NCBI GenBank assembly: GCA_002238645.1
Contig: MPMT01000011.1
Span: 1 to 64,000, forward strand
Reading direction: 5' to 3'
Length of the DNA stretch: 64,000 nt
Source of the DNA: Alphaproteobacteria bacterium bin52
GTDB taxonomy: Bacteria > Pseudomonadota > Alphaproteobacteria > Thalassobaculales > Thalassobaculaceae
The notes below the pieces were generated by a model, which had not been told where the DNA came from, did no database searches, and saw only the letters and a program-made list of their open reading frames with translations. Position numbers and translations under genes: made by a program. Below are positions 56,038 through 64,000 of this stretch, piece by piece. Position 1 is the first letter of the stretch. Every line of letters starts with the position of its first letter.

Positions 56038-56642
56038 ACGGGCAGGCAGACGGCGCCTGGGTGTTCGGCTACGGCTCGCTCATATGGCGGCCGGACATCC
56101 CGTTCCTCGAATCGCGGGTTGCGCGGGTGCGCGGCTGGAAGCGTCGTTTCTGGCAGGGCTCGCACGACCATCGCGGTGTGCCGCACGCGCCCGGCCGGGT
56201 GGCGACGCTCATCCCGGATGCGGACGCATCCTGCGAAGGCGTGGCTTATTTTGTCGACGGGTTTCAGTTGCAGAAGACCTGGGCCGACCTGGACCACCGC
56301 GAGAAGAACGGCTACCGGCGCGAGTCTGTTGGACTCGAGTTCCGTGACGGCACGGCGGCCGACGGCGTACTCTATGTCGCGCCGGTCGGAAACAGCGCTT
56401 ATCTGGGCCCGGCGCCGCTGCCCGAGATGGCCGCGCTCATTGCCCGCTCGGCGGGGCCGAGCGGCACCAACATCGACTATCTGCGAAGACTCGCGGGAGA
56501 ATTGCGGCGCCTGGAGATCGACGATCCGCATGTGTTCGTGCTGGAGCGCTGCGTCGAGGTCCTGGTCCGCGGGGACAAGCCCTCGCCGGCGGTCCGACCC
56601 ACGCCGGAGATCGACGGCGTCGAAACGAAACGCGAATCGTAG
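56034..56642 (+). CDS. Gamma-glutamylcyclotransferase (ChaC family)
   Basis: A 202-residue ChaC-type enzyme that cleaves the gamma-glutamyl bond of glutathione to 5-oxoproline and Cys-Gly. VFGYGSLIWRPD is the signature; RGWKRRFWQGSHDHRG, VAYFV and KNGYRRE with the catalytic Glu nearby, then NIDYLRRLAGELRRLEID, follow. The ATG overlaps the hydrolase remnant's stop. GSTs nearby suggest a glutathione-linked context. Confidence 0.93.
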   Translation: MNGQADGAWVFGYGSLIWRPDIPFLESRVARVRGWKRRFWQGSHDHRGVPHAPGRVATLIPDADASCEGVAYFVDGFQLQKTWADLDHREKNGYRRESVGLEFRDGTAADGVLYVAPVGNSAYLGPAPLPEMAALIARSAGPSGTNIDYLRRLAGELRRLEIDDPHVFVLERCVEVLVRGDKPSPAVRPTPEIDGVETKRES

Positions 56643-56660
56643 CAAGACGGGAGGCAACCC

Positions 56661-57539
56661 ATGTGCGACGAGAGAACGATCCGCGACGCGGAGGACCGCT
56701 TGCGCCGTCCGGGAGGGCTGAGCCGGCGCGAAGTCGGAGCTCTTTCGGCCGGTGCGGGAGTTGCCATGCTCCTGCCGGGAGCCGCAGCCGCGCTCGAGGT
56801 GACAGCCGGGAATGTCGAGGTGCCGACGCCCGACGGCACGGCGGACTGCCATTTCGTGCATCCGTCGAGCGGCGCCCATCCGGGTATGTTGATCTGGCCC
56901 GATGCGCTCGGCCTCAGGCCCGCCTTCGAGCAGATGGCGCGACGGCTGGCCGAATCAGGCTATTCGGTGCTCGTCGTCAATCCCTACTACCGCACCGAAC
57001 CGGCACCGGTCGTGCCGGAGGGCGCCTCATTCCGGGACGAGGCGGTGCGCAAGAAGGTCTTTCCCCTGATGCGCTCCCTGACCCCCGAGAGGACGGTGAC
57101 GGACGCAACCGCCTTCGTTGACTTCCTCGACAGCCACGACGCGGTGGCGCGCGACCGCCGCATGGGGACAACGGGATATTGCATGGGCGGCTCCATGACC
57201 ATGCGGACCGCGGCGGCGTTCCCCGACAGGATCGGCGCCGGCGCCTCGTTCCACGGCGGCAGGCTCGTGACCGACAAGCCAGACAGCCCCCACCTGCTGG
57301 TCGGGAAGATGCGCGCACACTATCTGTTCGCGATCGCGGAGAACGACGACGCGAAGGACCCCGGCGCCAAGACCGCGCTGCGGGCGGCATTCGATGCGGC
57401 GGGACTGCTGGCGGAGATCGAGGTCTATGCCGGCACGCTGCACGGCTGGTGCCCACCCGATTCTGCCGTGTACAACGAAGCGCAGGCGGAGCGGGCCTGG
57501 AGCCGGATGTTGTCGCTGTTCCAGACCGCGCTCGCCTGA
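56661..57539 (+). CDS. Dienelactone hydrolase family protein, probably exported
   Basis: A 292-residue alpha/beta hydrolase. The N-terminus LSRREVGALSAGAGVAMLL resembles a Tat signal with a cleavage site near GAAAALE. The DLH core has LIWPDALGLRPAFEQMARRL, the Cys nucleophile in GTTGYCMGGSM, FAIAENDDAKDP with the Asp, and LHGWCPPD with the His. It could hydrolyse lactones from aromatic breakdown in the periplasm. It lies 18 bases after the ChaC gene. Confidence 0.9.
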   Translation: MCDERTIRDAEDRLRRPGGLSRREVGALSAGAGVAMLLPGAAAALEVTAGNVEVPTPDGTADCHFVHPSSGAHPGMLIWPDALGLRPAFEQMARRLAESGYSVLVVNPYYRTEPAPVVPEGASFRDEAVRKKVFPLMRSLTPERTVTDATAFVDFLDSHDAVARDRRMGTTGYCMGGSMTMRTAAAFPDRIGAGASFHGGRLVTDKPDSPHLLVGKMRAHYLFAIAENDDAKDPGAKTALRAAFDAAGLLAEIEVYAGTLHGWCPPDSAVYNEAQAERAWSRMLSLFQTALA

Positions 57540-57733
57540 CGCGGCGGGGCTCGGCGGAACGGGAGACTCGTGGGGGCGGGTCCTTCGATGAGCGTGGCGA
57601 GCCTGCACAGCGCTGCCAGGCGCCCGAGGTGAACAGCGCCGGCGCCGAACCGGCCGATCGGCTGGAGGGGCCGGCGGCTTTCATGGCAGAGTGCCGGCGG
57701 TCCCGGAAACCCGAGCCGAAGGGAGCGTCGGCC

Positions 57734-58525
57734 ATGGCGGTGCTCAGGATTTTCTCCTACCTCCCCAATCCGCGCGTCTGGAAGGCGACGATCGCCGCGC
57801 GTCTGCTCGGCGTCGAGGTCGAGGTCGTGGGCGACCGCCCGAATGCCCTTCCGGGCTGGCTCTGGGACTTCGACGCGAGGCCGCTCGAAGAGGCCGAGAA
57901 GACGCCCGACAGCCCGCATGCACGCGCGAGCAAGCGCGGCTTCGACGTTGCCAGGCTCTACAAGACCGACGCTTTCCTCGCCGCCCATCCGTTCGGCACG
58001 GTGCCGGCGGCCTTCGACCCGGAGGGCGCGACCGGTGTGTTCGAATCGAACAGCATCCTGCGCGCCGTTGCGCGTGCGGCAAACGGGCTCTACGGCGACG
58101 GGCCTTACGAGGCCGCGCGGATCGACAGCTTCCTCGATGCAGGGCTCATCTTCGCGCGCGAGGCGCAGGCCTATCTGCTGGCGCTTGTGCCCCGCAAGGC
58201 TTCGCGGGAACTCTCGGACCGCATGAGCGAGGCCTACGCCTTCTACCTGGACGGCATCGACAATTCCGCGAAGCTCGGCGGAGAAGGCCTGGCGGGCCCG
58301 TTCTCCATCGCCGACATTGCCTTCATCTGCGACTTCGCACAGTTCCGCCGTGAGCAGCGTATGGCGGACCGGCTGGCGGATTGCGGCCTCGAGCCCATTT
58401 ACCGGCCCGGTGACCACCCCCATGCGCACGCCCATTTCGACCGCCTGCGCCGCCTGCCCGCTTTCGCCGCCGACCTGGGCGGCTATGTGCTCGAAACCCA
58501 GTCCGAAGAGAGGAAAAACGCATGA
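57734..58525 (+). CDS. Glutathione S-transferase family protein
   Basis: A 263-residue GST-like protein. The N-domain has LRIFSYLPNPRVWKATIAAR and PFGTVPAAFDPEGATGVFES with cis-Pro (TVPA) and the ES pair that binds glutathione. The C-domain has GPFSIADIAFICDFAQF. It has an acidic/basic insertion (residues 48-82) not usual in small GSTs. Its stop overlaps the start of the next SDR gene (ATGA at 58522-58525). An in-frame ATG at 57683 is a less likely start. Confidence 0.88.
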   Translation: MAVLRIFSYLPNPRVWKATIAARLLGVEVEVVGDRPNALPGWLWDFDARPLEEAEKTPDSPHARASKRGFDVARLYKTDAFLAAHPFGTVPAAFDPEGATGVFESNSILRAVARAANGLYGDGPYEAARIDSFLDAGLIFAREAQAYLLALVPRKASRELSDRMSEAYAFYLDGIDNSAKLGGEGLAGPFSIADIAFICDFAQFRREQRMADRLADCGLEPIYRPGDHPHAHAHFDRLRRLPAFAADLGGYVLETQSEERKNA

Positions 58526-59232
58526 GTCAGTCGGTTGCGCTCGTCACCGGCGTCGGCCCCGACAGGGGCACCGGTGCCGAAATCGCCAGGCGATTCGCCG
58601 ATGGCGGCTACCGGACCGCGATGCTCGCCCGCGACGCCGGGCGACTGGCCGCGCTGGAGGCCGATATCGAGAACGCCACCGCCTTTCCATGCGATGTCGG
58701 CGATCTCGACGCGCTCAAGGCGACCGTCGCAGCCGTGCGCGAGCAATTGGGCCCGCCGACGGTCGTCGTGCACAACGCGCTCAGGAGCACGCGTGGGCCG
58801 TTTCTGGAGCAGGACCCGGAGGACCTCGAGCGCAATTTCCGCGTGAATGCGACGGCGCTGCTGCATCTCGCCCGCGAGACGATTCCGGGCATGCTGGAGG
58901 CGGGCGGCGGTGCGCTGCTCGTCACCGGCAACACCTCGGCCACTCGCGGCAAGGCACATTGGGGCTTCTTCGCTTCCACCAAGGCGGCGCAGCGTATCCT
59001 GGCTGAGTCCATCGCGCGGGAGTTCGGTCCCCAGGGCATCCATGTCGCCTATTTCATCATCGACGCTGCCATCGACACGCCGCGCACGCGGCCCGTCCTC
59101 GCACCGGATGCGCCCGACGACTTCTTCGCCAGACCCGTCGCCATCGCCGAGGAAATGTATCGCGTCGCCCACCAGGACCGCTCGACCTGGTCCTTCACCG
59201 TCGAACTCCGCCCCTTCGGCGAGACCTGGTAA
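58522..59232 (+). CDS. SDR-family protein with Phe at the catalytic Tyr position
   Basis: A 236-residue short-chain dehydrogenase-fold protein. TGVGPDRGTG is the cofactor loop, and the Asn/His region is VVHNALRSTRG. In classical SDRs the motif is YxxxK; here the segment is WGFFASTKAAQ, so the Lys remains and Phe stands for Tyr. The C-terminal HVAYFIIDAAIDTPR belongs to the subgroup with this change. Whether it is still an enzyme is open. It is coupled to the GST gene upstream. Confidence 0.88.
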   Translation: MSQSVALVTGVGPDRGTGAEIARRFADGGYRTAMLARDAGRLAALEADIENATAFPCDVGDLDALKATVAAVREQLGPPTVVVHNALRSTRGPFLEQDPEDLERNFRVNATALLHLARETIPGMLEAGGGALLVTGNTSATRGKAHWGFFASTKAAQRILAESIAREFGPQGIHVAYFIIDAAIDTPRTRPVLAPDAPDDFFARPVAIAEEMYRVAHQDRSTWSFTVELRPFGETW

Positions 59233-59234
59233 GC

Positions 59235-59609
59235 CTACACGGGGGCGATGTCGGTCCGCGAGAAGTCGTCGCCCTTGAACAGCAGCGGATCGTAACGCGT
59301 ACAAGCGCACAGGCGAAACAGTCACCGAAATCCGGAGCGATCCGATGGTTGTCGTTGCCGAAGCGCCGCCGGGCCTGACGCGTGGTTTCCATCTGCTCCA
59401 CCGTCACCGGCACGGGCTCGATCCCGGCAGGCGCCGGAACACCATCGAGTTCACGCCCGGCCGCCGCGGCGCTCCACCACCGTGGATGTCTCAAGGATGT
59501 CGACGCCCGACATGTGGCATTGAGGGGCAGTGAGAACTGCCTGCTATCAGCGACCGGCATCTCTTTCGCGGTTCACAACCGCAAACAGGGTCGAGCTATA
59601 GACGATCAC
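59235..59609 (-). pseudogene. VapC-type PIN toxin remnant
   Basis: Three pieces in different frames on the minus strand match a VapC ribonuclease in order. They are a GTG start at 59607-59609 with VIVYSSTLFAVVNRERDA; MSGVDILETSTVVERRGG from 59513 and then ELDGVPAPAGIEPVPVT; and FGDCFACAL followed by YDPLLFKGDDFSRTDIAPV ending at TAG 59235-59237. The PIN acidic residues (Glu in ILET, Asp in GDCF, Asp in GDDF) are mostly present. At least three frameshifts make it nonfunctional. Its GTG overlaps the vapB stop. Confidence 0.75.
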
Positions 59610-59860
59610 CTCGGCAGTCCCAGCTCGTCATGGATGAAATCGCCATGCTCGACCGCCGAAGGACCGGGGCTTATCAGCTTTGCACACCGTTCCGCCTCGG
59701 CGCGCAGATCCCGGCGCCGCCCTCGATGTCACGCGCGCCTTTTCCGCTCCAGACGCTCCCGCAGCGCCACAGTTATCTCGCCGGTCCTGGTCTCGCCGGT
59801 CAGCCGGACCAGTTCGGCAGCGAGCCGGCAGGTTTCCTCGTTCTTGATACTGAGGCTCAT
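59606..59860 (-). pseudogene. VapB-type antitoxin remnant
   Basis: The ATG at 59858-59860 opens SLSIKNEETCRLAAELVRLT followed by GETRTGEITVALRERLERKR, which is the Rv0623/VapB family start, then a TGA at codon 44. Reading resumes in shifted frames as RDLRAEAERCAKL, then PGPSAVEHGDFIHDELGLPR, stopping at 59606-59608. Two frameshifts in the middle break it. It precedes vapC with a GTGA overlap, the normal operon layout. Confidence 0.75.
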
Positions 59861-59895
59861 CGCAATCGCTCTGGGTAGAACACCGGTTCTCCTTT

Positions 59896-60021
59896 CTACC
59901 CCAACCGTGGCCCAACTCCTCGCAAAAATGGGCGTTTCAGGACCTTGCCGGAGGGGTCGCGCGGCAGGCCGGCTCTCAGGTGGAGTTCCTTAGGCACACC
60001 GACACACACTCGCCCGCGGAA
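59896..60021 (-). pseudogene. AMP-dependent acyl-CoA ligase, C-terminal tail remnant
   Basis: The minus-strand frame ends VPKELHLRAGLPRDPSGKVL followed by KRPFLR. This is the terminal segment of AMP-forming ligases, including the catalytic Lys of SGKVLKR. About 40 of some 520 residues remain and the sequence upstream no longer reads as a ligase. Confidence 0.6.
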
Positions 60022-60208
60022 CCTCGGCCTGGCACGGACCCCGTGCTGTTCATCGGCACCGGCGACATGACGGCGGACCACGGCACCGTCCTGGTGCGCT
60101 GTTGTGATTGGCGTTGACGGTCGTGCCGGGCGCGTGGCACGTCATGGCGGTCATACCGGTGGTCCTGGCGACTGCCGCGAGAACACGTGCCGGAAAGGAC
60201 CGAAGAGC

Positions 60209-60994
60209 ATGAAACCTGTCTGTCTGGTGATCGGTGCCGGAGCCGGCATCGGTGGAACCGTGGGCGCACGGTTTGCCGCCGAAGGCTATCACGCGGTCCT
60301 GTGCCGCCGGCAGAACCGAGAGGGGCTCGACACCCTGGTCGCCCGGATTACCGAGAACGGCGGGACTGCGTCCGGCTTCCTGCTCAATGCCGTCGAACCG
60401 GACGCGCTCGAGGAACGCATCGCGGCAACCGAGCGCGACATCGGGCCGATCGAGGTGGTGATCTACAATCTCGGTGCGCAGATCGGTAACCGGGACCTGA
60501 CGGAAACCACCGAGAAGCAGTTCGAACGCTGCTGGCGCATGGCGACCTTCGGGCTGTTTCGCACCGCCCGCGCCGTCCTGCCGGTGATGGCGGAACGCGC
60601 CACGGGCTCGATGATTGTCACCTCGGCGACCGCGGCCATGCGCGGCAACCCCGGTCAGCATGCCCATGCTGCCGCCATGGCCGGCCGCCGCATGCTGTGC
60701 CAGACCCTGGGCGCCGAGTACGCCTCCCGGGGCGTGCACGTCTGCCATGTCCTGATCGACGGCCCGGTCGATGCTCCCGACACCGTCGGACTGCTTCTCG
60801 GCAAGGAACGGTTCCAGGCTCTGCGGGAAGCCCGCGGGCTTGGCAAGGACGGCCTCCTGCTCCCGGAACAGATCGCCGAGACCTACCTTCATCTCCACCG
60901 CCAGCACCGCTCGGCGTGGAGCAACGAGATCGATCTGCGGCCCTGGACCGACCTGCCGTGGTGGAACAGTCGAAACGAGTCCCGGGGCTACTAG
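60209..60994 (+). CDS. SDR-fold protein lacking the Tyr-Lys pair
   Basis: A 261-residue Rossmann-fold protein, intact in frame. GAGAGIGG is the cofactor loop and VIYNLGAQIGNRDL the NNAG-equivalent. Where SDRs carry YxxxK the protein has HAHAAAMAGRR after SATAAMRGNPG, so both Tyr and Lys are absent. The rest, RGVHVCHVLIDGPVDAPD, keeps the same subgroup pattern as the SDR at 58522. It may be a binding or structural protein. GGACCGAAGAGC precedes the ATG at 60209. Confidence 0.85.
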   Translation: MKPVCLVIGAGAGIGGTVGARFAAEGYHAVLCRRQNREGLDTLVARITENGGTASGFLLNAVEPDALEERIAATERDIGPIEVVIYNLGAQIGNRDLTETTEKQFERCWRMATFGLFRTARAVLPVMAERATGSMIVTSATAAMRGNPGQHAHAAAMAGRRMLCQTLGAEYASRGVHVCHVLIDGPVDAPDTVGLLLGKERFQALREARGLGKDGLLLPEQIAETYLHLHRQHRSAWSNEIDLRPWTDLPWWNSRNESRGY

Positions 60995-61053
60995 GATCGA
61001 TCCCGAACGTCGTTCGTGATGTGACGCCGTGTTTCGGACTGTCCCCGAAGACA
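60995..61053. other. Short spacer before ABC remnant
   Basis: Untranslated bases after the SDR stop; no signal seen. Confidence 0.3.
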
Positions 61054-61395
61054 GGCTTCGGTTTGCGGTTTGCGGGCCACGATCTCACGACAGCCTCGTT
61101 GATCGTCGTTCTGGTGGCGGTCATGCATGCCGGCAGGATCGTCGATGCCGGCTACACCAACGATGCGTTCGCGCCACCGCATCATCCCGTCAATTCCGTG
61201 CCGGCGCTGCGCCAGGGGCGGTTCGAGGAAGTCATCACCAGCCGCGACGCGGAAGCGGGCATGCGTTCGAATGTCAGGCTTCACGACCGCCCGTGCCCCT
61301 TTCGAATGCCCTGCCCCCTTGTCATTTCCGGAACCTGCGACCTGGAGACGGGACACGGGTACATCATCACGTGCGGGCGCGATGACGAGGCGACC
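61054..61395 (+). pseudogene. Oligopeptide ABC transporter ATPase, C-terminal remnant
   Basis: The frame reads GFGLRFAGHDLTTAS, then VAVMHAGRIVDAG, FAPPHHPVNSVPAL and later CPFRMPCPL with ITCGRDDEA. This follows the end of DppD/DppF/OppD-type ATPases: the switch His in HDL, VMYxGRIVE, PxHPYT and the Cys-rich C-terminal extension. The Walker A and signature regions are missing, and the reading runs on into the antisense of the amidase gene. It is a remnant. Confidence 0.6.
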
Positions 61396-61425
61396 GTCCT
61401 CGCAGCGCAGGGTGGAGCCTGGTCC

Positions 61426-62874
61426 CTACCGGTCGAGCGGCGGCCTCGTTGCGGTATCGCCGTAGAGCGGCATGGCGGATCCGATCGCATGGGCCACCCG
61501 GAACACGGTCTCCTCGTCGAAGGGATTGCCGACGATCTGAATGCCGGTGGGAACCCCGTTGGTGTCGAAACCCGAGGGGACTGACAGCACCGGCAAACGG
61601 CTGAACGCGTTGAATGCCCGGGTCATGATGACACTCTGGACGTCACGGTCGACACCGTCGACGTTGACCGGCTGTTCCCAGTCCCTCAGGTCTGCCGGGA
61701 TCGCGGTGGTTCCCACCGTCGGGCAGATGAAGACGTCGTAGCGCGCCAGGTCGGGCACGAACTTCAGCCAGGCGTCGCCGATTGCCTTCATGCAGTCGTG
61801 GAACATGCGGGGCGTGTAGCGTTCATTGTGCCGTGCGAAGGTGACCGTGTAGTCGCAGACGAGGTCGGGATGGCGATCCACGGCATCTCTGAATTCATCG
61901 GCATAGATCATGCCCCCCCAGGCCGGGAAGGCTTCCAGCAGGTCCCCGGCCCACGGAGTGGCGATCTCTTCCACACAGGCTCCGCCAAGGGCCGTTTCAA
62001 CGATCTGCCGGGTGTTCCTCCTCACCGCGTCCGAGACGGCGTGGCCGCCGAGATCCTCCGACCAGGCCACCTTCAGTCCCTCCACGCTAACAGGACACTC
62101 GGGCAGCAGAGGGGCACCTGGAACATGTGCCGGATCCCTTGCCCCGTGGGGGCTGTTTGCAATGGCGTTCTGCACGAGTGCGGCATCACCGCTGGTACGG
62201 GTCATGGGGCCAATGTGAAAGAAGGGATCCATCGCCACTTCGGGACTTCCGGGATTGCGGCCGTAGGGTGGCTTGTAGCCGATGATGCCGCACATCGCGG
62301 CCGGCATCCTGATACTGCCGGCACTGTCGGAACCGGTGGCAAGCGTCGTTGTCCCGGCAGCGACGGCGGCGGCAGAGCCGCCGGACGAGGCGCCGCACGT
62401 GATCGCCGTGTTCCATGGATTGCGCGTTACCCCATGCAAACGCGACGTGCAGGTCCAGGGCCAGACAAATTCCGGGCATGTGGTGAGGGCATGGATGATC
62501 GCTCCCTCATCGACAAGGCCGGCAACGGTGGGATTGGTATGATCCGCCAGATTGTCGGCGAAGATGAGGGATCCAAATGTTCGGGGCTTGCCGAGGACAG
62601 CCGTATCTTCCTTGACCGCCAGCGTCAGACCCTCAAGCCGTCTGGGACCGCCATCCTTCCCGCCGTAGCGCGCTTCCGACCGCCGTGCCGCTTCCAGGGC
62701 TTCATCGAAGAAGGTCGAGGCGAGGGCATTGACACGGCCCTCGACCACGCCGGCGCGGGCGATCTGCGCCTCGAGAATGTCCACGGGCGAAAGTTCGCGC
62801 GTCCTGAACAGGCACAAGGCCTCCCTGGCCTCAAGAAAGCAGAGGTCGGTGTCGATCATGGATGGATGATCCAA
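61426..62874 (-). CDS. Amidase (amidase-signature family)
   Basis: A 482-residue amidase. The catalytic Lys is in LTLAVKEDTAV (about residue 90), and the Ser pair of the Ser-cisSer-Lys triad is in TCGASSGGSAAAVAAG. The family core SDSAGSIRMPAAMCGIIGYK and the late FICPTVGTTAIP and GIQIVGNPFDEETVFRVAHA are intact. Substrate unknown; amides from pesticide-like compounds or Glu-tRNA-amidase-like activity cannot be told apart, but no gatB/C is near. ATG at 62859 is an alternative start. Confidence 0.92.
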   Translation of the reverse strand: MDHPSMIDTDLCFLEAREALCLFRTRELSPVDILEAQIARAGVVEGRVNALASTFFDEALEAARRSEARYGGKDGGPRRLEGLTLAVKEDTAVLGKPRTFGSLIFADNLADHTNPTVAGLVDEGAIIHALTTCPEFVWPWTCTSRLHGVTRNPWNTAITCGASSGGSAAAVAAGTTTLATGSDSAGSIRMPAAMCGIIGYKPPYGRNPGSPEVAMDPFFHIGPMTRTSGDAALVQNAIANSPHGARDPAHVPGAPLLPECPVSVEGLKVAWSEDLGGHAVSDAVRRNTRQIVETALGGACVEEIATPWAGDLLEAFPAWGGMIYADEFRDAVDRHPDLVCDYTVTFARHNERYTPRMFHDCMKAIGDAWLKFVPDLARYDVFICPTVGTTAIPADLRDWEQPVNVDGVDRDVQSVIMTRAFNAFSRLPVLSVPSGFDTNGVPTGIQIVGNPFDEETVFRVAHAIGSAMPLYGDTATRPPLDR

Positions 62875-62894
62875 AGTCGGAATGTCACAACGAA

Positions 62895-63113
62895 ACCGCG
62901 TGCCGCAAGCGCGACAGTCCGGTCAAGGATCCCGGGCGTTGCCCCGTCGCCGAATTCATCGGTATGGCCTTCCTTCCGGCGACCGCTGTCGGTTCGGACA
63001 TCACGGCAGAGAAGTTGTCACCGGACAATGTCGCCACGGCGACCGGACAACCGCGCTTGCTGAAGCGTTTCGCGGCCCCCGGGTCCGACGCCGGTGACGA
63101 GGCGGACGGGTCT
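62895..63113 (-). pseudogene. SDR N-terminal remnant
   Basis: From 63113 leftward one frame reads VRLVTGVGPGGRETL, a Rossmann glycine loop like that of the SDR at 58522. A second frame continues RFSKRGCPVAVATLSGDNFS to TGA. Only the first 50-60 residues are recognisable. It follows a GST gene, as the intact SDR at 58522 does, so a GST-SDR pair may once have existed here too. Confidence 0.45.
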
Positions 63114-63127
63114 GCCCGTGCGCCCGC

Positions 63128-63766
63128 TCACTGGGCCTGGAAGGCCGGCCGCGCCGTCACCTTCTGGAACCAGGCATGGGTTGCCGGCCAGGACGTGGCG
63201 ATATCCATTTCCAGGGCGTAGGCAAGGCGGAGCGTGAAGACGCCGGTGATGTCGGCCACGGTGAAGTCCGAGCCGGCAACAAACGCGTTCTTCGCCATGT
63301 GCGGTTCGGCACGGTCGAACAGGACCTTCGCCATCTCCTTGCCGCGGCCGACCATGGCCTCCGATTGCGCCAGGTCCGTGCCGCGCGTGCCCGGCACGAC
63401 CCTGCCGGCGAAGTTCGGCGCATGGTTGCGCAGAGCGTGCAGCAGCGGCAGAAACCCGTCCAGTTCGAAGCGGCGTCCCCACATGTCGACGACGGCACGC
63501 TCTGCCGCCGTACGCCCGAACAGCGGCGGATCCGGGTGCAGTTCCTCCACGTAGCGGCAGATCGAAACCGACTCGGCAATCACCACGCCATCGTCCAGCA
63601 CCAGGAACGGCACGCAGTGGAAGGGGTTCATGGTCGTATACGGCTCGGCGAAATGGGCGGCCTCACGCACGTTCAACTGTTCGGTCGGGAGCTCCAGCCC
63701 CTTCTCGGCCAGATAGACGCGGACACGCTGGGAACTCGGCGCAAGCGCAAAATCGTAGAACTTCAT
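63128..63766 (-). CDS. Glutathione S-transferase family protein
   Basis: A 212-residue GST. The N-domain has MKFYDFALAPSSQRVRVYLA, MNPFHCVPFLVLDDGVVIAE and SVSICRYVEE, with the VP cis-Pro and the ES pair; the C-domain has SDFTVADITGVFTLRLAYAL and PAFQAQ. The ATG at 63764-63766 fits the family. It lies 54 bases after the aldolase-like gene on the same strand. Confidence 0.93.
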   Translation of the reverse strand: MKFYDFALAPSSQRVRVYLAEKGLELPTEQLNVREAAHFAEPYTTMNPFHCVPFLVLDDGVVIAESVSICRYVEELHPDPPLFGRTAAERAVVDMWGRRFELDGFLPLLHALRNHAPNFAGRVVPGTRGTDLAQSEAMVGRGKEMAKVLFDRAEPHMAKNAFVAGSDFTVADITGVFTLRLAYALEMDIATSWPATHAWFQKVTARPAFQAQ

Positions 63767-63820
63767 TGTCGTTTCCTCTCGCTCCGGACGGGACGCCGGT
63801 GGTTTCTCCTGCGCAAGGTG

Positions 63821-64000
63821 TCAGTCGAACATGTCGGGCTCGCTGCACACGATGTGCTCGTAGTCTGTCTGAAAACAGAGCCACGCGGTGTAGTCGCTGC
63901 CGACATGCCGGCGGCTGTAGCGGGCCTTTTCAGGCGAAATCTCGATCGGCTTGTGACCCGAGGCCTCCACCATGAGCTGCTGCTGGCAGCAGCGCTCCAG
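63821..64000 (-). CDS. C-terminal end of a class II aldolase-like protein (partial)
   Basis: The frame is open from the window edge to TGA 63821-63823, giving 59 residues beginning LERCCQQQLMVEASG and containing RHVGSDYTAWLCF. The pattern LERxCQxQL with an acidic/aromatic tail resembles the end of class II aldolase/adducin proteins, but the zinc-site part is outside the window. It is codirectional with the GST gene. Confidence 0.45.
   Translation of the reverse strand: MERCCQQQLMVEASGHKPIEISPEKARYSRRHVGSDYTAWLCFQTDYEHIVCSEPDMFD

Overview
The window looks like part of a GC-rich alphaproteobacterial chromosome, most like the Rhodospirillales and relatives. This rests on high GC, GTG/TTG starts, the block rpmH-rnpA-yidD-yidC-engB-argB-(nucleotidase)-dapD-dapE-truA, a long-form leuA, tripartite tricarboxylate and TRAP solute-binding proteins, and a fused indolepyruvate oxidoreductase. 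Placement is inference, with no rRNA or search result.

Layout. (1) 1-6.2 kb is a mobile, decaying region. Two inverted copies of the 3' end of an IS1595-like (ISXO2-type) transposase at 323-477 and 5401-5555 face inward around a 4.9 kb block. The block holds a fatty-acid desaturase remnant cut at the IS edge, a frameshifted zinc metallopeptidase, a small zinc-finger protein, a one-TM unknown protein and a groES-groEL pair. Next to the right copy lie an IS3 fragment and a 46-nt copy of the tyrS 5' end. (2) 6.2-13.4 kb holds an AAA/DUF4143 ATPase with a 41-bp two-arm palindrome over its start, a leftward run anmK-LLM-LLM-tyrS and an oxidoreductase. (3) 13.5-32.8 kb is metabolic: an acyl-CoA ligase, a leftward group with two FAH-fold enzymes, a SnoaL-like protein and an unknown protein, tRNA-Phe, tctCBA, pmbA, a sugar epimerase, the IOR fusion, a DUF3750 protein, an orphan DctP, a VOC protein and a flavoprotein disulfide reductase. 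(4) 32.9-44.3 kb is core housekeeping: ribosome, RNase P, membrane insertion, arginine, lysine and leucine synthesis and tRNA modification, with a NYN-domain gene apparently inserted before leuA. (5) 44.3-55.3 kb is a probable aromatic or xenobiotic catabolic cluster: SDR, LLM monooxygenase, Cys-nucleophile hydrolase, divergent Rieske dioxygenase alpha and beta, GST, MFS, SDR. It is followed by dusA, yciB, a PEP-mutase/isocitrate-lyase gene broken by a 62-nt near-tandem duplication, and a thioesterase-like gene. (6) 55.3-64 kb mixes intact catabolic genes (ChaC, dienelactone hydrolase, GSTs, SDRs, amidase) with many remnants: an alpha/beta hydrolase, a vapBC toxin-antitoxin pair, an acyl-CoA ligase tail, an oligopeptide ABC ATPase tail and an SDR start.

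The parts most worth follow-up are the IS-bounded chaperonin block, the ATPase with its start-codon palindrome beside the duplicated tyrS 5' end, the palindromic promoter of the NYN gene, the 62-nt duplication, and two SDRs lacking catalytic residues. Several frameshifts cluster at both ends of the window, so sequencing error must be separated from real decay. I found no CRISPR array, rRNA, complete prophage or clear defence island.
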